In this document: positions 9,568 to 19,841 of the stretch, in pieces
Layout of the letters: each line of letters starts with the position of its first letter
Numbering within the stretch: the stretch's first letter is position 1
Source: Rachicladosporium sp. CCFEE 5018
Lineage: Eukaryota; Ascomycota; Dothideomycetes; Cladosporiales; Cladosporiaceae
DNA: 64,000 nucleotides
Assembly: GCA_002077045.2 (NCBI GenBank)
Contig: KZ111164.1
Coordinates: 213,253 to 277,252, forward strand
Direction of reading: 5' to 3'
Translations under genes and position numbers: made by a program
The notes under the pieces: model-generated
What the model saw: only the letters and a program-made list of their open reading frames with translations
The model's database searches: none
Told to the model about the DNA's origin: nothing

Positions 9568-11869
9568 CTTGAATTAATTTGTTTGGTTGAAAGTGAGATG
9601 TTTGATGGTTTCGAAAGATGGGAAAGGCTGTCGTTGAAGGAGAGGACAAAGAAATAAGTAGACTGGATAGCGAGAGTGGTTGTTGGATGATGAAATATCT
9701 CCACCTGACGCGAGGCAGCCCAATCCTTAAGTACAACGATACTTGCTCTCGTCTACAACGGCGCCGTAAGATTGCCGGTAGCGTGATGCGACCTCGCGAT
9801 CCTCCTGATCCAGGTAAGCCCCAGTCCAAGCACCGGCAAGGCCAGGCATTCGCTGCTTCGTGCACAGCTAAAATAGGCTTCTCCATTCGGGGCCCAGGCG
9901 AAGGCGCAAAGCCACCCCACTGTGCCCTGCCTGGTCTTGCTCGCACCAGAGCGCGTCAGCCGCGCAAGAGGTTCGTGCAATGGGACTTTGACAGCTGCAT
10001 AAGGCGGTGTCGTTCGGATTGCTGCAGCATGCTGCGGTCCTGGCAATCTCGCGCGGCGCCTCGCAGGTGTCAAAGCCATTGTGAGGACAATGCTGTGTCG
10101 CCGCGTACCAGCACACGAGAGCCGTTTGTCACACGAGGCGATGCACGGGTGTGTGGGACCACTGCGCAGAAAGGATGCGGCTATCCGGCGTCGCGTGGTA
10201 CGGAGTGTGGTACATGCACGCACGGGAGATCTGCTGCGGTAATTATAAGCTGTGCCCAGAGTTGGGGTCGCGTTTCTCGGGATGAGACAAGAGCTGAACC
10301 CATGCTGGCCCCAGCGGCTTTCGGGCGCTCATCAAGACATGACAAGAGTTCTGATAGACGCTAGGGCTGGAGACTCGCCAGAAAAGTCTACGTTTCGTGC
10401 GGTAGCTGCATGGGGCCATGTGGATGGAACCACGGGTTTCGGCGACCCACTACGCAACGCCTTTATGGCGTTGGGAAATTGAACTATGGCATGATGCAGT
10501 TGCACAACATGCACAACGCACATAGCCCTACCGAAACAATGCGAATTACGAAATAGATACATGCAGCAGTAGTGGGCAATCATGAAGAGGGCTGTGTGGG
10601 GTGCCGAACAGGCGCGACGCGGCTGTGACAGATCCTAATCTTACGAAAGCCTTCACCGAGTATTCCCCATTCACGCGGTACGAGAGTACGACGCGTCTCT
10701 AGCGCTGAAATATCCTAGTTCGAAAGACGTTTTCCCACGCTTTCCCGTCCTCCCGCAGTTGCCTTCTTGGGACGCTTCTGGCAAAGCTTGTGCAATGTTG
10801 CGCTTCGTCCCGCCGTTCTCGAAAAGCCGCCTCTCATGTCGCAGGAACGTCATGCTCGTATGATGCCTGATGGTGTCGAAAAGCTGCTAGCTACAAGATG
10901 CAAGCTACAAGCCAGCAGTCTGGCACTCAACTCCGTATTACAGTATCGTCTAGTTCACGACCCGGTAGCTGTGCTCTTGAATTTAGATCTCGACAAGATA
11001 GCATACGGTACGACGCATGCGCTCATCGCAAGATAGATATGTCGATCCATGGCGCATCCTCGACAGTCAGCCTCGGGTTCCGCCGACTTTGGCTGCTGCA
11101 TCTTGCTGTCGACATTCCACCACGAGGCTGAACGCACTGTCACTTGCCCTCGTTTCTCCAAAAGTCTTGATCACCTCCATGCTGTTGTCATGGTTTCAAG
11201 AATGCCATGTTTGTTCTGCCGTGCTTATGCGAAGAAACTACAACTTTCGGGCCTCGTCTGTTCATCACCAGCCTCTCTGAGATGCAGGCCCCCGGCGCCC
11301 CGCCGTTGGAGCTGGTCGGAGACCTTCATCGCCTTCGTATAGTTCGATAGGCGAAGGCTGCGACAAATGCCATGGTCGCCTTGCATACGAATGTGACTGC
11401 GCATGAACGCCGACATGCTCCTTTGCTGTCAGTCCAAGCGCAAGGACAAGCCCGTGCTAGATTGACCATATCCCTCTGGCGACCGAGCCGATCCCACGTG
11501 GCATACGTTGTCTGGTGCTGCCATCGCAACCATATCGACGAGCTTTGAGATGCCCCGGCTCATCAAGTTCCCTTGCCACGCGATCGAGAGCACAGCGCGT
11601 CTCGAGTCGTGGAACTCGCGAAAGCAAAATCTCCGGCAACCAAAGTCTAACAATTGTTCGGACATGTGACAGGCCTTGGCGTGTGGTACAGCATGTGCGA
11701 TCCGGCATGGCCATGGTCTCACTTCAGATGATCGATCTCCGACTGAGGCTGATATCAAGAGCAGACGCGATCTCGAGGCTGGAATGGTAAGCCATGGGAC
11801 GAACGGTCAATGCGCCAGCTGACACGCAGTAAGCATGCGGCGATTCATCGTCTGGAAGCCAACTCTATC
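9568..11869. other. 2.3-kb conserved non-coding stretch, copy A
   Basis: Lies between the start of the NTF2-like gene and the 3' end of the methyltransferase gene. The longest open frame (9618-10364, plus strand) is broken in copy B, so it is not a conserved protein. Sequence similarity to copy B is high throughout, with small indels including 37 nt present only in B (25143-25179). The part nearest 9568 must hold the NTF2-like promoter. No RNA gene or transposon recognised. Confidence 0.5.
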
Positions 11870-13024
11870 TCACGCCGGCTTCCGAAAGCGCCCTTGCATC
11901 CAGCAGCGGTACATCTTCAGCTTCCGCTGTCGATTGACGAGCATCCGACGGTCGACTGCAAGGTTGACAATCTCGAACTTCGGCGTGTCCGTTAAGACTT
12001 TTTGGCTATCGTCCTCCGCATCATCGAACGTTGGTAGTTTGCCAGACCAGATGTCACGCAGCTCCTGCTCTTTGAAGAAATACACCCTCGTTCCATCACC
12101 ACGCACGTAGAAGTTCTCCTCCAAGTATCGACCTTTCTTGAATCTCACTTGAGCCAGATCACCACGCCCGTAGTCCCTCAGTAGCACCTCTCCGCCCGGC
12201 TTGAGCAGTGTGAAGATGTTGCTCACCGCCCTCGTCCACTGATCCGGCGACAGCGCAGAGAAGATGAAGATCATCAAGACCAGGTCTACGCTGCCGGCCT
12301 CAAGCCCTGGTGGTAGCACCTCGCCCGCCGCATCCCAGACATCCGCCTTCAACACGACCGGCTCACTCTGTGCTGTGTATGCATCCTGCGCCCGCATCAC
12401 GTCGATTGCCTTCGCACTGTAGTCGCAAGCGTGCACCTTCAGTTCCTCATTTCGGTTCATCACCAGGACCGGAAACGCTGTGTTGCCTGCTCCAGCCCCA
12501 ACTTCGAGCACCGTACATTTCCCATAGCCCTCACTCGTCACTTCGCCCAAGATTGGGAATTCTTGCACCAGCCACTTGCGGTCTTTGAAGAAGTTGGCGT
12601 TGTTGTTGGAGTAGAACTTATCCCACCACTTCTCAGGCTTGTCTTTGAATCGCGTCTTGTCAAAATCCGATACTTGATTATCGCGTTGGAAGATCGTCTG
12701 CTGTTCGATGAACTCCGCGTATTGGGCGTCTACCTCGACATGGTCCCAGGCATTGTGAGCGAAGATGTCGGAGTCTTGCTCGAGGTAGCGGGTGCCGAAT
12801 TGGAACGGGTCGGTGCGGTTTTGTGGGTTTGACGCGGCGTCTGAAGTCGCCTTGCGAATTGGCTCGATCGTCGATGGGATGCCGTAGTCGTCTGTCTTTT
12901 CTGAAGCAGACAAGGCTTTCTCAGGTACTACCACATATTGGCGCATGTGCTCCATGCCCTTAGTCAATTGCTGCTTGGGCTGCTTTGGCCGAATCGGCAG
13001 TGAAGCCTCATCTCCGTCCGCCAT
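11870..13024 (-). CDS. Trm140/METTL2-like tRNA m3C methyltransferase, copy A
   Basis: Single-exon, 384 residues from the ATG at 13024. Members of the METTL2/6/8-Trm140 family make 3-methylcytidine at position 32 of certain tRNAs using S-adenosylmethionine (established). Family signature: NAWDHVEVD (about 91-99), the WWDKFYSNNNANFFKDRKWL segment (133-152) and SAM motif I VLEVGAGAGN (172-181), then HACDYS, LVLMIFIFSALSP, LLKPGGEVLLRDYGRGD and RCWMQGRFRKP at the C terminus. The frame is open upstream of 13024 as far as a TGA, and copy B is similar there (LLPSTSLPNT), so an additional 5' exon is possible, but no ATG is conserved. Divergent from COQ10 with a 300-bp shared promoter. Confidence 0.9.
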   Translation of the reverse strand: MADGDEASLPIRPKQPKQQLTKGMEHMRQYVVVPEKALSASEKTDDYGIPSTIEPIRKATSDAASNPQNRTDPFQFGTRYLEQDSDIFAHNAWDHVEVDAQYAEFIEQQTIFQRDNQVSDFDKTRFKDKPEKWWDKFYSNNNANFFKDRKWLVQEFPILGEVTSEGYGKCTVLEVGAGAGNTAFPVLVMNRNEELKVHACDYSAKAIDVMRAQDAYTAQSEPVVLKADVWDAAGEVLPPGLEAGSVDLVLMIFIFSALSPDQWTRAVSNIFTLLKPGGEVLLRDYGRGDLAQVRFKKGRYLEENFYVRGDGTRVYFFKEQELRDIWSGKLPTFDDAEDDSQKVLTDTPKFEIVNLAVDRRMLVNRQRKLKMYRCWMQGRFRKPA

Positions 13025-13324
13025 GCTTGGCAAGCGATCACCAGCGGTATTCGGTAATGAAGTTGAAGGTAGCAGCTCTGGAGACCTGAGAAATTCTGTC
13101 GCTCAAACTCGAAGATCCCTGCTTGCCACGCGAGCGGCTCCGCCCGCATGCAAGATCGATTCCGGGGTCATCGATGACATAGACAATCCGTAAAAGTCGA
13201 TGCATTGACTTCCAGGGCGGCTCTCTGAGTGCCTATGTTCGCTTTCTTGCTCAGCAGGTAACATTGCTCAGGCTCTCACCCCTTACCCCTATATCATTAA
13301 CGCAATCAATAAAGTACGATCATT
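13025..13324. promoter_or_regulatory. Bidirectional promoter of methyltransferase and COQ10, copy A
   Basis: 300 bp between the two divergent start codons. Equivalent regions are 26803-27121 and 62409-62727. I see no clear TATA box; no specific factor site can be claimed. Confidence 0.5.
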
Positions 13325-14113
13325 ATGGCCGTCAAGTGCCTTGCACCAAGCAGTCGCTCGCTAGTCCACAGCGTTCGCAACATAAGAAGAACACCTCAAG
13401 AACAGAGACGAGCTTTCCTCCCGAACCCCTTCGGCAGCGGTCCTCAGACCCTCACCGCAAGCCGCACGCTCGACTACTCCCACGAGACGATCTTCGACGT
13501 GATCTCCGATGTCTCCTCGTACAGCTCCTTCATTCCCTATTGTCAAAGCTCCACAGTCACGAAGTCCTCGAAACCCGATCCTGAAACGAAGAAGACCTAC
13601 CCTGAAGAGGCGTCTCTCACCATTGGCTTCGACTCGGCTGTGGCAGAGAAGTTTCACAGCAGGATCTACACAATCCCCGGCACATCCATCGAAGCGCTCT
13701 CCGGCGCGGCGGAGTCAAGTCTCCCGGCATCAAAGACATCGCACCACAACCCGCGGCCAGATGCCGCTTCAGACCCGACGCGCAGTAAGAGCGTTCTCAC
13801 ACACCTCTCCACACTCTGGACGCTGAAGCCATTTCGATACAAGCCTCCGCCGGAGTCGGCCAAGGAGCCAGGAACGCAGCACATGAACCACAAAGAGACA
13901 TCAGATCTTCCTGGACAGGACAGGACGGATGTGAGTCTGAAGATTGAGTATCAATTCGCGAATCCGGTGTATGGTGCTATGAGTGCTGCCGCGGCACCGA
14001 AGGTGGCAGAGAAGATGATCGAGGCTTTTGAACGGAGGGTAAAGGAGGTTGTGGCAAGCAAAGGAGGGGTAGGGGAGAGAGGGAGGGTTAGCGGAAGTAA
14101 TAGTGTTGCTTAG
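13325..14113 (+). CDS. COQ10: Mitochondrial coenzyme Q-binding protein COQ10, copy A
   Basis: 262 residues, no intron. COQ10 is a START-fold protein of the inner mitochondrial membrane that binds coenzyme Q and is needed for its efficient use in respiration (established). The N terminus is basic and Ser/Arg-rich, as expected for a mitochondrial presequence, and ends near RRAFLPNPF. The domain shows LTASRTLDYSHETIFDVISD, YSSFIPYCQSS, SLTIGFDSAVAEKFHSRI, and a C-terminal helix VAEKMIEAFERRVKEVV. An insertion of about 60 residues rich in Pro, Ser and Thr separates the halves, longer than in the yeast protein. Copies B and C are intact too. Confidence 0.92.
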   Translation: MAVKCLAPSSRSLVHSVRNIRRTPQEQRRAFLPNPFGSGPQTLTASRTLDYSHETIFDVISDVSSYSSFIPYCQSSTVTKSSKPDPETKKTYPEEASLTIGFDSAVAEKFHSRIYTIPGTSIEALSGAAESSLPASKTSHHNPRPDAASDPTRSKSVLTHLSTLWTLKPFRYKPPPESAKEPGTQHMNHKETSDLPGQDRTDVSLKIEYQFANPVYGAMSAAAAPKVAEKMIEAFERRVKEVVASKGGVGERGRVSGSNSVA

Positions 14114-14148
14114 GAGCGAGGTGGTATGTGGGTACGGGCTTGGCACGC

Positions 14149-14165
14149 GAGGTTGTCTAGACCTC
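14149..14165 (+). terminator. Short inverted repeat downstream of COQ10, copy A
   Basis: GAGGT (14149-14153) pairs with ACCTC (14161-14165) around a 7-nt loop, 36 bp after the COQ10 stop. It is kept in copies B and C. It could be a 3'-UTR hairpin; a role in 3'-end formation is only a guess. Confidence 0.25.
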
Positions 14166-14307
14166 ACCTGTACGATACACCGATATATGTATATACGTAG
14201 AGCAATAGAGGTCGCATCGCTCTGTCGGCATCTAGCCTGGTTCCTTCGTACGCCATCCGCTCGCCAGTGCTTGTCGTGCCACCAGCTGTTGTTTGGCCCG
14301 ATGCCAT

Positions 14308-14847
14308 TCAGCTTCCGACTGCCTTTGCCTTCCCATCTGCATTCACTTTCACTTCGTAGCCATGACCAGTCGCCACTTCCGCAGCCCTCTCAGCAGCGGC
14401 CATTGCGGTCCACTTCGGATTTCCCGGGTCGTCTTCGACTTGGCTCTCCTTGACCGACTCCAGAGCCTTCCTCAGGCGATCCAGCTGCTTCGTGCGCATA
14501 GCATACACGCCACCCGGATCGTCACCGTCTTCGGCCGTTCTCTCCTTCAGGTCACGCTACGCTGCTTCTGTGTCCTTGACGAGCGACTGCCCTTCGTAGC
14601 AATTGTCGACAACATCTGCAAGGGCGAGCTTGCACTTGATCCTCAGCATGCGGGGAAGCGCACGATCGTCCAGCAGTGCTTGTAAGTCTTTGAGGAATTC
14701 TTGTCGTTCGGTAGGGCTCGTGTACTTGCGCTTAGCTTCTGCGTATCGGGCTGCGAACGATCGGCCTTTGTTCGTGGTGACCATTGTAATGTTGAGTGAG
14801 TGAACGCGAGAGGCTCGGCTGTGGGTGTTGTGGTGGGCAGTCTCCAT
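14308..14847 (-). pseudogene. Decayed small helical protein gene, copy A (TAG at 14557)
   Basis: One reading frame runs from an ATG at 14847 (or 14784, MVTTNKGRSFAARYAEAKRK) to a TGA at 14308, interrupted by an in-frame TAG at 14557-14559 where copy B has a Trp codon. The frame before and after the stop is similar to copy B in the same frame (PTERQEFLKDLQALLDDRAL before, AMRTKQLDRLRKALESVKES after). The full product would be about 160-180 residues, charged and mostly helical, with an Ala-rich tail. I recognise no family. A truncated product of 75-96 residues could still be made. Different lesions in copy B suggest loss of constraint. Confidence 0.6.
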
Positions 14848-15086
14848 GACAGTGGGAGGTAGCTTTGTAGTAAGAGCCCTGTCGTCAAGACAATAATATG
14901 GGTTTGTGGAGTGGGAACAGGGTAAGCATACTTGTGAGGAAGGTACGCCAAGGACGGGTGACGCGACCAAGGTGGGTTTGAACATGTCAATAATGCATTC
15001 TAATACCTATAAATCCTCCAATGCGACCCGTGAAAGTGCGCCAGGGCCCAAAGTCCAATGCCGAAGTACTGTGCCAAGTCTTCACC

Positions 15087-16122
15087 TCAATTGTGGTTCT
15101 GGCTGTTGAGGATGCGCAGGATCGACAGGAACTATCACAGCTGTTAGCAAGCATCGTGCCAGGACGCCAGTGGGACTCGTACGAGATTTATCACATCTAG
15201 ATATAAGCTTATAGCAGCCGCAATCTCCTCCTCAACATGGTAATGGCGTATGATCAGCTGCGTGTCCACCAGTATGTAAGCCGAGAAGACCAGCGCGCCG
15301 ACGACGCCAAAGCCCAATTCGACCGCACTCGTGTGCGGGAAGAACGCGGACATGAAGCCGAAGATGATCAGAACCCAGAGCGCACCGAAAAGGTAAGGCA
15401 TCCAGTGGGTGAAGTCATATTTCGTCTGGCAGGCAAAAAGAGTCAAGGCCAGGAAGATTCCGAGCGTGAAGATCAGCGCCTCGAGGACGATGCGAGAGTC
15501 GTAGAAAGATGTTATGACGGAGATGCTGTAGGCTTCGAGACCTGTGAAGCCCGCGAGGAAAACGAGGTTGGTGGGCTGCAATGAATTAGCATTCTCTTTC
15601 TCCAATCCGCCACCCGGCGCAGAAAGAAGCGCAGATCTTCAGCAGCCAGGCGCCGTCGAACGCCTGACGCTGGGTGTATACTTACATAGCTCTTCCTCTT
15701 CCAGAACGTCAAAAGCATCATCCCGATCGCACCGAACAAGCTGATCCATAGCATCCACGAGTTCGTCTGGATCCACGCCTTGTACGGCTTTGAGAAGAAG
15801 CTCACGGCGCTGAGCGCTGCCGTGAAGAGGAGCTGGACGGTTAAGATGGCGTAGACCTTGCGGATGAACTGCATGCGGATGGGTAGGGTGGCTTCTGCGA
15901 CAGAGCCGCCGAACTGTCATTGTGTTAGTCTCCCGAACGGTCTGCAATCAGTTCTGAAGCGCGCACCTTGAAGTCATCGGGCACGTTGTCATCTTCTAGG
16001 CGGGCCTCCCCAATTACTGGCTCGGCCTGATATGAGGGGGGCGCCTGGGAGTAGCCTGGCGCGGCCTGGTCTTCGAAGCTGTCGCGCCGGGGCACATCTT
16101 GATACTTTGCGGTGGCGGCCAT
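15087..16122 (-). CDS. BXI1: Bax inhibitor-1 family membrane protein, copy A
   Basis: Four exons (16122-15967, 15913-15686, 15575-15183, 15131-15087) give 273 residues, a typical size for TMBIM/LFG proteins. These are seven-helix membrane proteins linked to calcium leak, cell-death control and ER stress; yeast Bxi1 has been tied to the unfolded protein response (established). A Pro-rich cytosolic N terminus (GYSQAPPSYQAEPV) precedes helices beginning at FIRKVYAILTVQLLFTAALS. Family hallmarks: PTNLVFLAGFTGLEAYSI, FACQTKYDFT, and VFSAYILVDTQLIIRHYHVE followed by YLDVINL. Introns are 53, 110 and 51 nt, all GT-AG. The last donor is 3 nt further into the coding sequence than in copy B, and the acceptor compensates, so the protein length is unchanged. 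Confidence 0.93.
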
Positions 16123-16590
16123 CGTGATGTCGTCGGCGTACGTCCGGGGAATCTGAGGAAAGGTGACGAAGAAGAGATCGATATAGGTAGATGTCACACT
16201 CGTAGTGCACGCCTCTCGGTCTCATGACGTTACGGAACGGCAACGTGGGGCGAAAGTTTGGGTCGCACTTGCACAGCCACTTCACATACCGATTTGGGAA
16301 GGAGTGAAATATTGCCTCAGGCTAGACACTGCTGACAGCGAAAGATCACCATCATCTTGACGAGCTCAGACATGGTCACGGCCACCACATTGCACTGTTG
16401 ACTGGAGGAGGATGTCTCGTGACTTCGCCCTCTTTTCCAGCGATTTGCAAGGGAGTTGAAAATTCCCAACGACAGGTGGACAAAGACATAAAACGACAAC
16501 AGTGAAAAGTGAGGAGCATGAGCTTCGAGCAGAAAGACGCTGCGATTCGCCTGGCTATACACTGGGTTTTACTTTGTATGATGCTGCAAT
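16123..16590. other. Intergenic region, BXI1 to carboxylesterase, copy A
   Basis: 468 nt between the BXI1 start and the 3' end of the carboxylesterase gene, both on the minus strand. Apart from the conserved element at 16221-16260 this is poorly conserved with copy B; no gene seen. Confidence 0.5.
16221..16260. promoter_or_regulatory. Conserved ACGT-core upstream element of BXI1, copy A
   Basis: 40 nt located about 100 bp upstream of the BXI1 ATG. It is shared with copy B (30017-30056) at 39 of 40 positions by eye, inside less conserved sequence. It holds TGACGTTA, an ACGT core of the type bound by bZIP factors. The factor is not known; Hac1-type regulation is an inference. Confidence 0.4.
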
Positions 16591-18741
16591 CTAGCGACCA
16601 CCATTGAGGTAGTACGCCAGAGTGTAGTTCAAGAACGTACACTGTGCGAGATCAGGGAAGATCTGTGTCTTGGCCGGGTAGTCAAGGTCCTTGGTAGGAC
16701 CCGTCTCGCTCTGCACTGGTAACCACGGGCCGGACTGCTGAACGCCGATGGTGTCCTGTAATCATTGTTAGCACGAAATGTAAAACGTCTGCTGGAAGGA
16801 TACAAAACTTACGTTGGTGTAGCCACGGACACGTAGGTACTCAGCATCTGGGTTTGGGTCTCCGTTCTTCGCGAACTGCGCAAAGTACCCCGAGATCAAC
16901 TGGCTAGCCTTTAGATCATTCGCATCCCTCAGTGGGTACTCATTCCCGTACGTGAACCCCAAATCCGAGCCATGAATCCTGAAGTATGGCAGATTAGGAT
17001 TGCCGTTCGGGTATCCTGGAGTCACAGGTCCGACTGCCAGCCCAGACGCGCCGAGGTTGTTCGGGTCGTAGCCGTTACCAGTGCGAGTGATGGTGTAGTA
17101 GTACGCCTTGTCGAACGCTCCAGTCTTAGCGCCAGCGTAGACAGTCGCCTCGTCAACACAACGGAAGGTTTTGTCAGTGGCGACGCGCTGGGAGACGTTG
17201 AAGCTGTCGAGGGAGATGTTGCCCGTGTTGTAGTACGGGAAGAGACCGCTGTCGATGATCTGCTGGGCGTAGGCGGCGGAGATGCCGAGGGATGCCTGAA
17301 TGCCCTGGGACTCAGTGGTAATGTTGCCTTGAGGGTAGTTCGAGAAGGAGGCGCCGTCGTTGGCGGTCGTGCCGAAGATGACGGGGACGTGGGCGGTGCT
17401 ACCATTCTTTGTGGAGACGATGAGCTGCTCGGTGTTGACGTATGTGCCGTCTTGGACAACATAGCGGGCGACTGCGCTGGCGCCCTGGATGGTAAGCGCA
17501 GGGGTAGCCTTCAGGCAGGCGATCTGAGCATCAAGAGTAGCCTGAGTGCAGCCCACTGCCTGGAACACCTGCTGTCCCGCGACGGCGTAGGACTGAGCAA
17601 TGGTGTAGTAAGAGCTGTAGGTAGTGCCGTAGTCGCCGTTCTGGCCAAGAGTCACGCCGCCGCCGAGGTTGGACTGAGCAACCGCACCGACGATCAGCTT
17701 CTCCTTGATGACTGGTGGTGAGCCAAGGAGAGCGCGGACGGAGCCAGCACCAGCACTCTCGCCGATGATGGTAATCTTCTTTGGGTCGCCACCGAAAGCA
17801 GCAATGTTGGCCTTCACCCACTCGAGTGCAGTGACCTGGTCACCAATGCCGAAGTTGCCCTTGATGTCGGTGCCTGGGATGGCGAGGAAACCAAGCGTAG
17901 AGAGACGATAGTTGATCTCAACACCGACGATGTCCTCGCGGGAGGCCAAGTTACCAGTGTCCTCGCCTGACCCGGAGCCACCATTGCCACCAGTGAAGCC
18001 ACCACCATGGATGGAGAACAGAACTGGCCTCAGGCCCTTCTTCGAGCCAGCCTTCGGGAGGAAAGGAGTCTGGATGTTCAAGTAGAGGCAGTTCTCCACA
18101 GTGCCACCACCGTATGGTTGCACGCAATTGGGACCGTACGCAGTAGCCTGAATCGTCTGGCCTGTCAAGTTGTACACCTTGGAGTACTCAAATCGAGCCG
18201 GGGTGTTCGAGTACGGAATGCCAGAGAAGCGGAACGACTTCTGGTTCCTGAAGCCGACGAAGCTGTTGCCGTTCGATGCAACAGTGAGCTCGTTGGCAGG
18301 GGTGGCAGTAGCGTAGATGCCGTTGTTGTTGCTAGATTGCGTGCACAGAATCGGGTATTTATTGGACTTGCTGTTAATGGCGGCGAACTGGAGCGACTTG
18401 GCGTCTTGCGGCACGCTCAGGACGGCATCCGCGAGGTAGTAGTTGGTCTCGCCACCAAGGTAGGCCTGGTATGCGAGCTGCTTAAGGAAGTCCGTAGCAT
18501 GGGCTTGCACTGCAGCCTTGGTGAGCTGAGTCTCGCCAATGGCTGCGCAGGCGGCTGCGGCAGCGCTGGGCTTCAGCTGGTCCAAGAGGATCGCGCCAAT
18601 GTGGTTAGCATCGTCCGTGGCGTTGAGGTTGTTCTGGTAGAGGAACGTAAGGGAGGTACCAGCGTTGCTGACTGCTGCCGCAGTAGCCGATGCAGCGCTG
18701 AACAACACTGCCGCAGCAGTAGCACGATTGACAAAGACCAT
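16591..18741 (-). CDS. Secreted type-B carboxylesterase/lipase, copy A
   Basis: Two exons (18741-16813 and 16755-16591; 57-nt intron 16756-16812, GTAAGT...ACAG) give 697 residues. Alpha/beta hydrolase of the carboxylesterase type-B family, predicted to be exported: MVFVNRATAAAVLFSAASATA is a signal peptide. Oxyanion hole HGGG at 245-248, nucleophile in GESAG at 327-331 (Ser329), ENCLYLNIQTP ahead of them, and a late HGSDLGFTYGNE that supplies the expected catalytic His. The N-terminal 130 residues before the catalytic domain are Ala-rich and longer than in typical family members. Substrate is not predictable. Protein identity to copy B is very high (four differences noted) although many codons differ, so the protein is under constraint. 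Confidence 0.92.
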
Positions 18742-18798
18742 GATCGCGATTGACTAGCGAGAGACAGACGCGAGGTGATGCTAGGACAAGAGCGGTGA

Positions 18799-18827
18799 TC
18801 CCCACGGGGAGTGTGAGGCTATATATC
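18799..18827 (-). promoter_or_regulatory. TATA box and GC-rich palindrome of the carboxylesterase promoter, copy A
   Basis: A TATATA stretch (about 18820-18827) lies roughly 80 nt upstream of the ATG at 18741, preceded on the coding side by the palindrome TCCCCACGGGGA (18799-18810). Both are kept in copy B (32577-32606) while flanking bases vary. GTGGGG inside the palindrome fits the CreA/Mig1 consensus SYGGRG; binding is inference. Confidence 0.4.
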
Positions 18828-19841
18828 CTACCGTGCATACCTTCGGGTACAGTACCTCATGGCAGCCACAATGACCGGGTCAACGACTTTACCACGCGTC
18901 GAGGACTACCGAGCCGTTGTCACGACTTCAGAAAATTGGCCGAGATCATGAAGCTTGTCTTGATGCGGTACATCCCTTGAGCCGTAGAAGCAGGTACGCA
19001 GGCGCACGCTTGACTCGGCAGGTCGATGGAGATGAAGTTTGCACGCGATGGCGGTTTGCGATTTAGCCGGACATATTGTTTTCTCCCGCTTGGCGGCTCA
19101 AAGTACTAGCCGAGCGATAATGATCCACCATGTCGTCTGGATCCGTCTGTGCGGTGGAGTCGATCATGAATGCTTTCTCGAATCGACCGCGAGCAGGCTG
19201 TAGCGTGATAGCGTTGTCCCGTTCGCGGGGGAGGCTCTGGAGTGCCGTGGAGTCGACATGCTTGCAGACCGCATGGTGGCGCTTTACATGTGAACAATTG
19301 AGTGTTTACGCTGAAAGGTCCAAAAAGCCTGCTTAGAGGGAGGCTGATGTCGTGATGAGTTCTCCCGACCAATTTCAACGACCCCGAACAGGTCTCTCTG
19401 CCTTGATCTTGAGTTACATATTGCAGGACCTCATGGTCGGATCGTGTTTGATCGACATCGCTGTCTCCATGATTTAGCGAGGTGGGTAAGGCCACGAGGG
19501 CAGGAGCCGGGGTCTCCCCGCTCAGGGATGTTCCCTTGGCGCGATTGCGGTAAACAGTCGTTGCGAGAGGCGGTCTTGTTGTCTGAACAAGCTTGAGGAG
19601 CAAACAGACCTGATCATACATTTGAAAGGTTCACAAGAAGTGGCCAAACGAACGAGTACAGCAACTTCGTCGCTTCAGCTCGCCCACCTCATGTACTGGA
19701 TAAGCTCGTAGGAGATCGCCGAGGACCACCATTGATAACGGCCCTGATCTCTCTTTTTCCATTTCCTTATGGTCAACTATCTCCATTTTCTCACCTCGAT
19801 GCAATTCTGCAGTACCGTTCCGCTGGTGTGTTATAAGCCGG
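18828..19841. other. Intergenic region, divergent carboxylesterase and MoCo sulfurase, copy A
   Basis: About 1 kb with promoters for both neighbours. From about 18850 onward it is nearly identical to copy B. The open frame at 19106-19621 (minus) has no recognised motif. No RNA gene seen. Confidence 0.5.

Noticed and set aside
9618..10364. 248-codon plus-strand open frame upstream of the NTF2-like gene
   Set aside because: It is broken in copy B by substitutions and indels, has no motif, and overlaps the promoter of the opposite-strand gene.
16972..17721. Long plus-strand frames antisense to the carboxylesterase
   Set aside because: Mirror frames of a highly biased coding region; they show no domain, and the opposite strand has an intact enzyme with catalytic motifs.
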